A stretch of 44,289 nucleotides of DNA from Oscillospiraceae bacterium (GTDB lineage: Bacteria > Bacillota > Clostridia > Oscillospirales > Ruminococcaceae): NCBI GenBank assembly GCA_017829005.1, contig JAGAJF010000116.1:1-44289 (forward strand), in the 5' to 3' direction. Below the pieces are notes generated by a model, which was given only the letters and a program-made list of their open reading frames with translations, did no database searches and was not told the DNA's origin. The first letter of the stretch is position 1, and each line of letters begins with the position of its first letter. This document shows, in pieces, positions 33,951 through 41,703 of the stretch. The translations under genes and the position numbers were made by a program.

Positions 33951-34478
33951 ATGGGAACAGATATTATCGTTGCCGACAGCTCACCCTATCCCGAGGTCAG
34001 GGTATCGGGGGAGAACAGGCAGTTCGGTGAACAGCTCTGCGCTGCGATAGGCGGCAGCAGCGGCGAATTCGGCACTATTTCGGAATATGTTTATCAAAGC
34101 GTTATCTTTGAGGAGAGCCACCCCGAGATATCCCGTATCTTCGGGAGCCTTGCAAAGGTGGAAATGCACCACCTGCGTATGATAAGTGAGCTTGTTCACA
34201 AGCTGGGGGCAGACCCTGTTTACGGCTGGTACTCGGGAGACGAACCTGTTTTCTGGAGCGGTTCATCGGTGAACTACTCAAAGGAGATACAGAATGCCCT
34301 TATCCACGACTTAAACGGCGAGCAGAAGGCATATTCCGCTTATGTTTCTCTTGCAAGGCAGTCGGGGGACAGGTATGTTTTCGCCGTACTCACGAGAATT
34401 GCGCTGGACGAGATGATACATACAAGCCTGCTCAAGTCTCTTATAACCCACAAGACCATGATAAACGGGAAAAAATGA
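33951..34478 (+). CDS. Ferritin-like (rubrerythrin-type) di-iron protein
   Basis: The protein has 175 residues from ATG 33951, 7 bases after GGAGG. A four-helix bundle is indicated by two helical pairs, each ending in an E-x-x-H motif (VEMHHLRMISEL and LDEMIHTSLL), with earlier glutamates in VIFEESHPE and LNGEQKAY. This is the ligand pattern of a carboxylate-bridged di-iron centre. There is no C-terminal rubredoxin domain. Likely roles are iron handling or peroxide detoxification in an anaerobe; the exact subfamily was not recognised. Its translation start is buried in an inverted repeat. Confidence 0.8.
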   Translation: MGTDIIVADSSPYPEVRVSGENRQFGEQLCAAIGGSSGEFGTISEYVYQSVIFEESHPEISRIFGSLAKVEMHHLRMISELVHKLGADPVYGWYSGDEPVFWSGSSVNYSKEIQNALIHDLNGEQKAYSAYVSLARQSGDRYVFAVLTRIALDEMIHTSLLKSLITHKTMINGKK

Positions 34479-34482
34479 TAAA

Positions 34483-34513
34483 AAACGGTCAGCCCCGTCG
34501 GAGCTGACCGTTT
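34483..34513. terminator. Bidirectional terminator between the ferritin-like gene and ftsZ
   Basis: AAACGGTCAGC (34483-34493) pairs perfectly with GCTGACCGTTT (34503-34513), with A/T-rich flanks. The genes converge here. Confidence 0.85.
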
Positions 34514-34531
34514 GAACTCGCACAATATATG

Positions 34532-35638
34532 TTATCTCTTGTTTATCATATTGAAAAATTCGCTGTAATCCTCGTCGATAGTTGCCTTCTTAGCGGCAGG
34601 AGCAGCATTTGAAGCGGAGGGAACCTTTTCCACGTTGGAAACAGGTGCAGGCTCCTCTGCAGGTGCATTTAAGGTAACATCATCGTTGAATGCGGAGGCG
34701 ATAACGGTGATGTTGATCTCGTCCTTCATATTCTCGTCGAAGGAGGTACCGAAGATCATATTTACATCGGGGTCGGCAGCCTCGGAAATAAGTCTTGTGG
34801 CGGTGTTGATATCGCTTGCAAGAGCGTCCTCGCTCATTACGATGTTAACGAGGAGTCTTGTTGCGCCGGAAATGGAGGTCTCGAGGAGAGGACTGGAAAT
34901 AACCTGCTTTGCAGCCTCGGCAGCCTTATCCTTGCCCGAGCCGTGACCGATAGCCATATGAGCATAGCCTGCGTCCTTCATAGTGGTCTTTACGTCTGCA
35001 AAGTCAAGGTTGATGTCGCCCTCAACAGTGATAAGCTCTGCGATGGACTTTACGCCTACCTTGAGGATATTATCCGCAAGAGCGAAGGACTCTCTCATGG
35101 TAAGTTCCTTTTCGGAACTCTGGAGGAGGCGTTCGTTGGGGATAACGATAAGGGAGTCAACGTGCTTTTTAAGCTCGGCGATACCTGCCTCAGCCTGACG
35201 CATTTTCGCCTTCTGCTCAAATTCAAAGGGTTTTGTGACAACAGCAACGGTGAGTATGCCAAGCTCCTGTGCTATCTCGGCAACGATGGGAGCTGCGCCT
35301 GTGCCTGTGCCGCCGCCCATACCTGCTGCGATGAATACCATATCGGAGCCGTTAAGAGCTGCCTTGATCTCGTCTCTGTTCTCCTCTGCGCTGCTTGCGC
35401 CCACCTCGGGCTTTGCGCCTGCGCCCTTGCCGTTTGTGAGCTTAACGCCTATCTGTACCTTTGTGGCAGCCTTTGACGAATTGAGCGCTCTTGCGTCCGT
35501 ATTGACAGTGATGTACTCAACGCCCTTTATGCCTTCGTCAACCATTCGGTTAACGGCGTTTCCGCCGCCGCCGCCTACGCCGACAACCTTTATAATCTCG
35601 TCATAGGTGTTTTTTTCGGTATCAACCATGATCGCCAT
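34532..35638 (-). CDS. ftsZ: Cell division protein FtsZ
   Basis: This 368-residue tubulin-like GTPase forms the division ring. The N-terminal VVGVGGGGGNAVNRM loop, the tubulin signature GMGGGTGTGAAPIVAE near residue 105, and SLIVIPNERLL are all present. A flexible linker (residues ~318-350) leads to a C-terminal peptide EDYSEFFNMINKR, the docking tail for membrane tethers such as SepF or FtsA. AGGAGGA precedes ATG 35638. It is the last gene of the dcw cluster and has its own promoter; ftsA, usually just upstream, is not present. Confidence 0.97.
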   Translation of the reverse strand: MAIMVDTEKNTYDEIIKVVGVGGGGGNAVNRMVDEGIKGVEYITVNTDARALNSSKAATKVQIGVKLTNGKGAGAKPEVGASSAEENRDEIKAALNGSDMVFIAAGMGGGTGTGAAPIVAEIAQELGILTVAVVTKPFEFEQKAKMRQAEAGIAELKKHVDSLIVIPNERLLQSSEKELTMRESFALADNILKVGVKSIAELITVEGDINLDFADVKTTMKDAGYAHMAIGHGSGKDKAAEAAKQVISSPLLETSISGATRLLVNIVMSEDALASDINTATRLISEAADPDVNMIFGTSFDENMKDEINITVIASAFNDDVTLNAPAEEPAPVSNVEKVPSASNAAPAAKKATIDEDYSEFFNMINKR

Positions 35639-35699
35639 TTTTCTTCCTCCTGTAACATATATGTAAATGCAGATTTTTTCAAACTATTATACAAATTAT

Positions 35700-35728
35700 A
35701 TTGTAGCACAAAAGCAAAATTATTTCAA
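35700..35728 (-). promoter_or_regulatory. Promoter of ftsZ
   Basis: On the minus strand TTGAAA (35728-35723) and TACAAT (35705-35700) are 17 bp apart in the 175-bp gap after ftsQ, about 60 bp before the start codon. ftsZ can thus be expressed apart from the wall genes. Confidence 0.78.
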
Positions 35729-35813
35729 GTGATTTTCTTAAAAAAATCGGTCTTGCACAAAAAAATGATTATCAGCCGTCCATTTTGCTCACATTTCACA
35801 ATTGGAGAGGAAA

Positions 35814-36683
35814 TTATTCCATAGACTGGACCGCTGCGGTTGTCTCAGAAACGGTCTCAGAGGAGCTTTCATCCGTTCCGCTTTCGGCAGCAGCACGCTC
35901 TGCCATATTCTCGCCGTATATCCTTGCGTTGTTTTCAAGGCTTTCCTTATCGAGGAAGGAGGCTCCTGTGGAGTCGGAGAGAATGGTGAGTATTCCCTCG
36001 GTCTTTTCGCCTATTTTAGTCTTTATTATCTCCTCGGAGAAGCTCATCTTGTAGTCGATATCGTTTATGGAGCCTAATTTTACGGTTATTCGTCCGTCAT
36101 AGGTGTAGCTTATTTCAGAGCGGTCGGTCACGTCCACAAGAGTGATATGCTCGGAGTCATTTTCCGAAAAATATTCCATCAGCTTCTTTACGGCATTGTC
36201 CTTGTGTTCGTCCTCCGACTGAAACTGCGCTCCGGGGATAAGCTCGGGCATAGGGTCTGTTCCCACAAAATTTAAAAGCCCTGCCTTCTGCTCCTGAAGC
36301 TTGTCGAGTACCTTTCCACCGCCGCTTATTAGCAGGGTGTATTCGTCACAGATGAAATTTGCCGCAGGAATGCTGGCTTCCACGTTTATTACCATTGTGT
36401 TGGGAAAGGCTCTTGTGACCTTTGCCTTCTCTATGTAAACAAGGCGGCTTTCTATTTGCTCGGCGCATTTGTCGGTGGAGGTGCGGACAAGATTATCTCC
36501 CGCCTTGATACCGCTTGCCTCGATTATCTCTTCGGCGGTGTAGTTTGACGCACCCTCGACAGTTATATGCTCCACATTGAAAAAAACGGTGGTTGACAGC
36601 AGAATAAATATTGCCGCCGCTATGAGAAAGACTATTATGCCCATAGCATTGCTGCTTTTTTTCTTTTTGCGTGTATAGCTCAA
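35814..36683 (-). CDS. ftsQ: Cell division protein FtsQ/DivIB
   Basis: This 289-residue single-pass membrane protein has a basic cytoplasmic start (YTRKKKKSSN) and a membrane helix at ~14-34. A POTRA domain (FFNVEHITVEGASNYTAEEI) and a beta domain (YTYDGRITVKLGSI near residue 205) follow, then an acidic Ser/Thr-rich tail. It links the division ring to septal wall synthesis. The start is TTG 36683 in the context GGAAG...TTGAGC; no ATG near the N-terminus gives the basic head. It lies 32 bp after murA. Confidence 0.88.
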   Translation of the reverse strand: MSYTRKKKKSSNAMGIIVFLIAAAIFILLSTTVFFNVEHITVEGASNYTAEEIIEASGIKAGDNLVRTSTDKCAEQIESRLVYIEKAKVTRAFPNTMVINVEASIPAANFICDEYTLLISGGGKVLDKLQEQKAGLLNFVGTDPMPELIPGAQFQSEDEHKDNAVKKLMEYFSENDSEHITLVDVTDRSEISYTYDGRITVKLGSINDIDYKMSFSEEIIKTKIGEKTEGILTILSDSTGASFLDKESLENNARIYGENMAERAAAESGTDESSSETVSETTAAVQSME

Positions 36684-36715
36684 GCCTTTTAACTTCCTTT
36701 CGGTTTGTGACAGTA

Positions 36716-37990
36716 TTACTGCTTTTCCTCTGTCCTTCGGGATATTTTCGCTCCTGCGGAGGAGAGAACTTTTTCTATTTCCTCATAGCCTCTGTCGATG
36801 TAGCTTACTCCCGAGATCTCGGTAACTCCCGCTGCACCCAGCGCCGCGCATACAAGAGCGGCTCCGCCTCTCAGGTCGGGGGCTTCGGTAACTGTGCCAT
36901 AGAGACGGGGAACGCCTGTTACCACAGCCACCTTTCCCTCGGCTCGTATATCCGCACCCATTCTGCACAGGGCGTCGGCGTGGCGGTATCGGTTTTCAAA
37001 AATATTTTCCACAAAAACGGTGGTTCCTTCGGCGGTGCACAAGGGTGCCATAAGGATAGCCTGTGCGTCGGTGGGGAAGCCCGGGTAGACCATTGTACGT
37101 ATAGTGTCGGCAGCTTTAAGCCTGCCTTTTTTGTATATGTAGATATTGCTGCCGAATACTCTCAGCCTGCACCCCATCTGCTCGAAAACGGGTATCACCG
37201 CATCAAGATGTGCGGGAGCGCAGTCTCTTATAAGAAGCTCTCCTCCTGCACAGGCGGCGCAGGAAAGATATGTGGCAGCAGCGATCCTGTCGGGTATTAT
37301 CTCAAAGGGCTCGGGGGGAGGGGTAAGCTTTTTCACGCCCTCAATGGCGATACGTCCGCCTCCGTCTCCGCTTATCTTTGCTCCGCAGGCTCTGAGGAAA
37401 TCGCCAAGGCAGCATATCTCAGGCTCCCTTGCGGCATTTGAGATAACAGTCTCTCCCTCGGCGGTGACTGCGGCAAGCATTATATTTTCCGTTGCGCCCA
37501 CAGAGGGGAATGACAGGGAATGTCTGCAGCCTTTAAGCCCCTCGGGAGCGGTGCAGCTTATAACGCCGTATTCGTCGGATATGACAGCGCCCATTTTCCT
37601 CATTGCGGAAATATGCATATCAATGGGACGGGGACCTAAGTTGCAGCCTCCCGGATAGCAGAGAGTGCATTTTCCCGTTCTGCCCAGAAGTGCACCCATA
37701 AAGATAATGGAGGAGCGCATTGTTTTCATAAGGCTGCTGCTTATATCGTCCGAGGAAATATCGGAGCAGTCCGCAGACAGGCTGTTTCCATCGGCGGTGA
37801 CCTTTGCGCCCAGAGCGGAAAGTATCCGTGCCGAGGCGTATCTGTCGGAAATGCAGGGGCAGTTTCTGAGGAATACCTTCCCTTCGCAGAGTACGCAGGC
37901 GGCAAGGACGGGCAGTACCGCATTTTTCGCTCCCTGGGTAATTATCTCCCCGAAAAGGGGCGTTCCACCCTCAATGACCAGCTTCTGCAT
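36716..37990 (-). CDS. murA: UDP-N-acetylglucosamine 1-carboxyvinyltransferase
   Basis: The product has 424 residues. It transfers enolpyruvate from PEP to UDP-GlcNAc, the first committed step of peptidoglycan synthesis. The N-terminus has GAKNAVLPVLAA, with the catalytic-region Lys/Asn. The mobile loop YPGGCNLGPRPIDMHI carries the catalytic cysteine that fosfomycin alkylates, so the enzyme should be sensitive in principle. Later motifs include GFPTDAQAILMAP and VFVENIFENRYRHADALCRMGA. It takes the place that murB occupies in the Bacillus cluster, between murG and ftsQ. Confidence 0.95.
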   Translation of the reverse strand: MQKLVIEGGTPLFGEIITQGAKNAVLPVLAACVLCEGKVFLRNCPCISDRYASARILSALGAKVTADGNSLSADCSDISSDDISSSLMKTMRSSIIFMGALLGRTGKCTLCYPGGCNLGPRPIDMHISAMRKMGAVISDEYGVISCTAPEGLKGCRHSLSFPSVGATENIMLAAVTAEGETVISNAAREPEICCLGDFLRACGAKISGDGGGRIAIEGVKKLTPPPEPFEIIPDRIAAATYLSCAACAGGELLIRDCAPAHLDAVIPVFEQMGCRLRVFGSNIYIYKKGRLKAADTIRTMVYPGFPTDAQAILMAPLCTAEGTTVFVENIFENRYRHADALCRMGADIRAEGKVAVVTGVPRLYGTVTEAPDLRGGAALVCAALGAAGVTEISGVSYIDRGYEEIEKVLSSAGAKISRRTEEKQ

Positions 37991-38007
37991 ATCCGACGCT
38001 CCTTTAC

Positions 38008-38037
38008 AGCTTTATAGTTTGGCAGTTCTATAAAGCT
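38008..38037. repeat. Intercistronic hairpin between murG and murA
   Basis: AGCTTTATAG (38008-38017) and CTATAAAGCT (38028-38037) are perfect complements around a 10-nt loop, in the 75-bp gap. Without a T-run on the minus strand it is more likely a processing or attenuation element than a terminator. Confidence 0.5.
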
Positions 38038-38065
38038 ATAATATGCGGATATTCTAAGTTGGTGA

Positions 38066-39196
38066 TTATTTGCCTGTAAGCTCGGAAATTACGCTCCATA
38101 TCCTGTCGGGTGTATCGGTTATGCACTGCTCATGTGCCTTGCGGGACAGGTCGCATAGAGCCTTGGGGTCGGCTGTAAGCTCGCTTACCTTTTTTATAAT
38201 AAGCTCGTCCGTAAGCTCCTTCTGCTCGATGACCACAGCCGCACCCGCTTTTCCAAGCACCATAGCATTGTGATACTGATGATTTCCCGCAACAACAGGC
38301 GATGGGATAAGTATGGAGGCTCTGCCCATGGCTTCAAGCTCGCTTATTGCCGAGGCTCCGCTGCGGCAGATGATAAGGTCGGCAGCGGCGGTGCATACGT
38401 CCATATTGTGTATGTACTCCTTGACGATAAGGGCAGGGTCTGTATCGGGGAATATGCCCAGATCCGCAAGGCGCTGCTCAAAGGTATCGTGACCCATTTT
38501 TCCGTAGCTGTGGATATGGGTTATCTTTGCGCCCGACTCCTTTTCCCACTTCATAAGGGCAATGGCAGAGTCGTTTATTGCTCCTGCTCCGAGGCTTCCG
38601 CCCCAGGAGAAGATGCATATGCTGTTCTCGTCAAGTCCCAGCTGCTTTTTGGCTTCCGCTCTGCTGATGGCGTTATTAAATCCCTTTCTTACGGGGAGAC
38701 CTGTTTTAACGTATTTTACGTCCTTGTCGAAATACTCCGCAGCCTCTTCCATGGTGAGCATTACCTTGTTCACCTTTTTGGAGAGAATCCTTGTGGTAAC
38801 TCCGGGGTATGCATTCTGCTCGTGAATGGCGGTGGGGATACCCATTCTTGCCGCTTCAAGGACAATAGGACCGCTTACATATCCGCCCGTGCCGATAACG
38901 ATATCGGGCTCAAAGCCTTTTATTATCTTCTTTGCGGTATGACCTGCGGTGGTGAGATATGCGGCTGCTTTAATATTTCTTGCAATATTTTTCGGGGTGA
39001 GCTTTCGCTGAAATCCGCTTACCTTGATGGGAGCAAAGGGAATGTTCTCCATAGGAACAAGCTTTGACTCCATACCGTTGGGAGTTCCCGCATAGAGAAA
39101 CTCAGCGTCGGGGCAGCGATCCTTGATTATTGAGATTATGGCGAGGGCAGGATTTATATGACCTGCCGTTCCTCCGCCTGCAAGCAAGACTTTCAT
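38066..39196 (-). CDS. murG: Lipid II synthase, UDP-GlcNAc transferase
   Basis: This 376-residue GT28 glycosyltransferase at the inner face of the membrane adds GlcNAc to lipid I. The N-terminal glycine loop LLAGGGTAGHINPALAI, the acceptor loop IGTGGYVSGP followed by HEQNAYPG, the second glycine loop FSWGGSLGAGAINDS, and the donor site ICRSGASAISELEAMGRASILIP are all in place. AAGGAC upstream and ATG 39196 follow ftsW by 31 bp. Confidence 0.96.
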   Translation of the reverse strand: MKVLLAGGGTAGHINPALAIISIIKDRCPDAEFLYAGTPNGMESKLVPMENIPFAPIKVSGFQRKLTPKNIARNIKAAAYLTTAGHTAKKIIKGFEPDIVIGTGGYVSGPIVLEAARMGIPTAIHEQNAYPGVTTRILSKKVNKVMLTMEEAAEYFDKDVKYVKTGLPVRKGFNNAISRAEAKKQLGLDENSICIFSWGGSLGAGAINDSAIALMKWEKESGAKITHIHSYGKMGHDTFEQRLADLGIFPDTDPALIVKEYIHNMDVCTAAADLIICRSGASAISELEAMGRASILIPSPVVAGNHQYHNAMVLGKAGAAVVIEQKELTDELIIKKVSELTADPKALCDLSRKAHEQCITDTPDRIWSVISELTGK

Positions 39197-39227
39197 TTTA
39201 GATAAACAGTCCTTTCGTTATGGCAGT

Positions 39228-40586
39228 TTAGTGTCCGCCCTTGTTTATTCTGCGAACCTTTGCGCTTGCACCAAGCTGTTTTTTGGCTTCGGCTATCTGT
39301 CTTTTTTCAAGCTCGGCAGCAGCGTCGTCCGAGTCGGGTCTTTCCTTTGAGGGCATTGACTGCCTTGATATGTTCAGCACCACGCCCATCTGTGCAAGCT
39401 GCATTATAAGCGCGGAACCGCCGTAGCTGAAAAAGGGCAGGGATATTCCTGTATTGGGAATGGTATTTGTTACAACGGCGATATTGAGAAGCGCCTGCAA
39501 GCCTATCTGGATAACAAGTCCCGAGGCAAGGAGCATACCGAATTTGTCGGGAGCATTGCCTGCAATGGAAAATCCTCTGAAAACCAGCATAAGGAACAGG
39601 AGAATTACCACCGCCGCGCCTAAAAAGCCCAGCTCCTCGCATACGATAGAGAAAACGAAGTCGTTTTTGGACTCGGGGAGATATAGGAATTTCTGACGGG
39701 AATTTCCCAGACCCAGCCCGAAAATATTTCCCGAGCCTATGGCAATGAGGGAGTTTCTTGTCTGCCATGCTATCTGCTTGTTTTCGGGTTCAAAGGTGTA
39801 GAGCCAGCTGGCAATTCGCTCGTTGATATAGTCGAATTTGCCTGTCTGATAGAGGATAAGCACCAATACCGCCATACCTGCCATTCCCGCAATGCACATA
39901 GGCACAAAATATCTGAGATTAGATCCTCCCACAAAAAGCATTGCAAGAGCGATAAGACAGATGATTATGGTTGCGGAAAGATGTCTTTGCAGAATTGTAA
40001 GTAAAGCCACAAAGCCCATTATCAGAAGGTAGGGGAAAACGCCGTATTTCAGGCTGTTCATTCTCTGATGATTTGTAGCCATCATATTTGCAAAGAGCAT
40101 TATGAGGGCAAGCTTCATAAACTCAGAGGGCTGAAAGCTTGTAAATCCCAGGTCTATCCAGCGGTTTGCATCCGCCGTGGAAAGTCCCACTCCCGGGATA
40201 TGCACTATGAGCATAAGCACCACGCATAGTCCGAAAAAGCCCATATTTACGGCGGGATTTTTCAGAAGATGATAATCAAACAGTCTGCTGGAGATAAACA
40301 TCATAGCCACAAGCCCTATTCCTGCCATTACAAGCTGGTGCTTGAAGTAATAATCGGGGGCAACATTGTCCTTTATCGCCCATGCATAGCTGGCGGAGTA
40401 CATCATAATTACGCCGAAAACCAGCAGCACAAGTATGAGTATCAGAAAGGGAATGTCAATCTCCCCGATGCGTATCCTGCTAAGATACTCCGATTTTGGC
40501 ATAAGTCCTTTGAAAAGGGTCTTGTTATTGGGCAAAAAGGGCTTCTTTTCGGGACGGGTCTTTTTCTTCCGCTTTTTTTCGGGCAT
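39228..40586 (-). CDS. ftsW: SEDS peptidoglycan polymerase FtsW/SpoVE
   Basis: This 452-residue membrane protein of the SEDS family has about ten helices and makes septal glycan strands with a partner PBP. Family motifs include ADANRWIDLGFTSFQPSEFMKLA near residue 135, LQRHLSATIIICLIAL, the loop GLGNSRQKFLYLPESKNDFVF with the conserved catalytic-region residues, and ISLPFFSYGGSALIM near the end. The N-terminal 40 residues are strongly basic (KKRKKKTRPEKK) and the C-terminal tail is charged. FtsW and SpoVE cannot be separated by sequence alone. Confidence 0.94.
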   Translation of the reverse strand: MPEKKRKKKTRPEKKPFLPNNKTLFKGLMPKSEYLSRIRIGEIDIPFLILILVLLVFGVIMMYSASYAWAIKDNVAPDYYFKHQLVMAGIGLVAMMFISSRLFDYHLLKNPAVNMGFFGLCVVLMLIVHIPGVGLSTADANRWIDLGFTSFQPSEFMKLALIMLFANMMATNHQRMNSLKYGVFPYLLIMGFVALLTILQRHLSATIIICLIALAMLFVGGSNLRYFVPMCIAGMAGMAVLVLILYQTGKFDYINERIASWLYTFEPENKQIAWQTRNSLIAIGSGNIFGLGLGNSRQKFLYLPESKNDFVFSIVCEELGFLGAAVVILLFLMLVFRGFSIAGNAPDKFGMLLASGLVIQIGLQALLNIAVVTNTIPNTGISLPFFSYGGSALIMQLAQMGVVLNISRQSMPSKERPDSDDAAAELEKRQIAEAKKQLGASAKVRRINKGGH

Positions 40587-40621
40587 TTCGGTACTCCTTT
40601 CTATGTAGATTTAAAGTGGGC

Positions 40622-41638
40622 TTATTTCAGATAGATATTATAAAGCACGTTTCCTAAAATTCCGCAGATAAGACCAACGGCGGAGAATGTGATAACTATT
40701 TTGTATTCGGAGAAGCCGCACATCTCAAAATGGTGGTGAATGGGAGACATTTTGAAAATGCGCTTGCCTGTGGTCTTGAAGCTTATTACCTGAAGCACTA
40801 CGGAAAGCGCCTCGCAGATGTAAACTATTGCCATAAGAGCAAGGAGCAGGTGCTGGTGGGTGATAAAGCCCATAGCACACACGCAGCCGCCAAGGAACAT
40901 TGAGCCTGTGTCGCCCATAAATACCTTTGCGGGATTGAGGTTCCATACCAGAAAGCCCATACAGCCTCCTGCAAGAGCGGCGGCAAAGATGGAGTATTCA
41001 TACATTCCCATAGATGAATAAATAGCCAGCCAGCATATTGCAAACACCGCCGTCACCGTTCCGCAGAGACCGTCTACGCCGTCGGTGAGGTTAACGGCAT
41101 TTGTGAGGAAGATAAGGTATAATACCATTATAGGATAATAGAAAATGCCGAAATTCACAGCTCCCACAAAGGGGAAAATTATTTCCGTGGACTTGTCTCC
41201 AAGCAGCCATAAAACCGCAAGAAATGCCGATGTTACCACAAGCTGCATTGCCATTTTCTGCTTTGCTTTAAGACCTAAATTCTGCTTCTTTACCGCCTTG
41301 ATGTAGTCGTCAATGAAGCCGATAACGCAGTTTAAAAGGGCGAAAATCAGTCCTGCTATAAGCTTCAGCAGACCTGTGTTATCATTTGAAAGGACTATTT
41401 CCGAGCTTGCAGTGCGCCATATGATATAGCAGACCGCACAGGCAAGAATAGTGCCGAAAATGAACATAAAGCCGCCCATAATGGGAGTTCCGTTCTTGGT
41501 CTTGTGCCAGGCGGGACCCTTTTCGTAAATGGTCTGACCGAAGTGTATCTTTTTCAGAAGGGGGATAAGGTAAAGCCCCGAAAGAGAGGCGGCGGCAAAG
41601 GCGATCACAGCCGCAAGTATATTTATCCGGAATGGCAT
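40622..41638 (-). CDS. mraY: Phospho-N-acetylmuramoyl-pentapeptide transferase
   Basis: This 338-residue protein has ten predicted membrane helices. It transfers phospho-MurNAc-pentapeptide to undecaprenyl phosphate to form lipid I. Diagnostic motifs are the HKTKNGTPIMGGFMFI loop near residue 45, FIDDYIKAVKKQNLG with the catalytic Asp pair, TNAVNLTDGVDGLCG, FMGDTGSMFLGG and MSPIHHHFEMCGF. It lies between the murE-murF fusion and ftsW. In Bacillus murD would sit in this place after it; here it is missing. Confidence 0.96.
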   Translation of the reverse strand: MPFRINILAAVIAFAAASLSGLYLIPLLKKIHFGQTIYEKGPAWHKTKNGTPIMGGFMFIFGTILACAVCYIIWRTASSEIVLSNDNTGLLKLIAGLIFALLNCVIGFIDDYIKAVKKQNLGLKAKQKMAMQLVVTSAFLAVLWLLGDKSTEIIFPFVGAVNFGIFYYPIMVLYLIFLTNAVNLTDGVDGLCGTVTAVFAICWLAIYSSMGMYEYSIFAAALAGGCMGFLVWNLNPAKVFMGDTGSMFLGGCVCAMGFITHQHLLLALMAIVYICEALSVVLQVISFKTTGKRIFKMSPIHHHFEMCGFSEYKIVITFSAVGLICGILGNVLYNIYLK

Positions 41639-41703
41639 TTTATATTTCTCCTAATAATTATTATGCATATTATAGCATTTTGAAATGTCGGAAAAGGGGG
41701 AAA

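Noticed and set aside
38270-39067. Plus-strand 265-codon frame inside murG
   Set aside because: Shadow of murG; cysteine- and glycine-rich nonsense composition.
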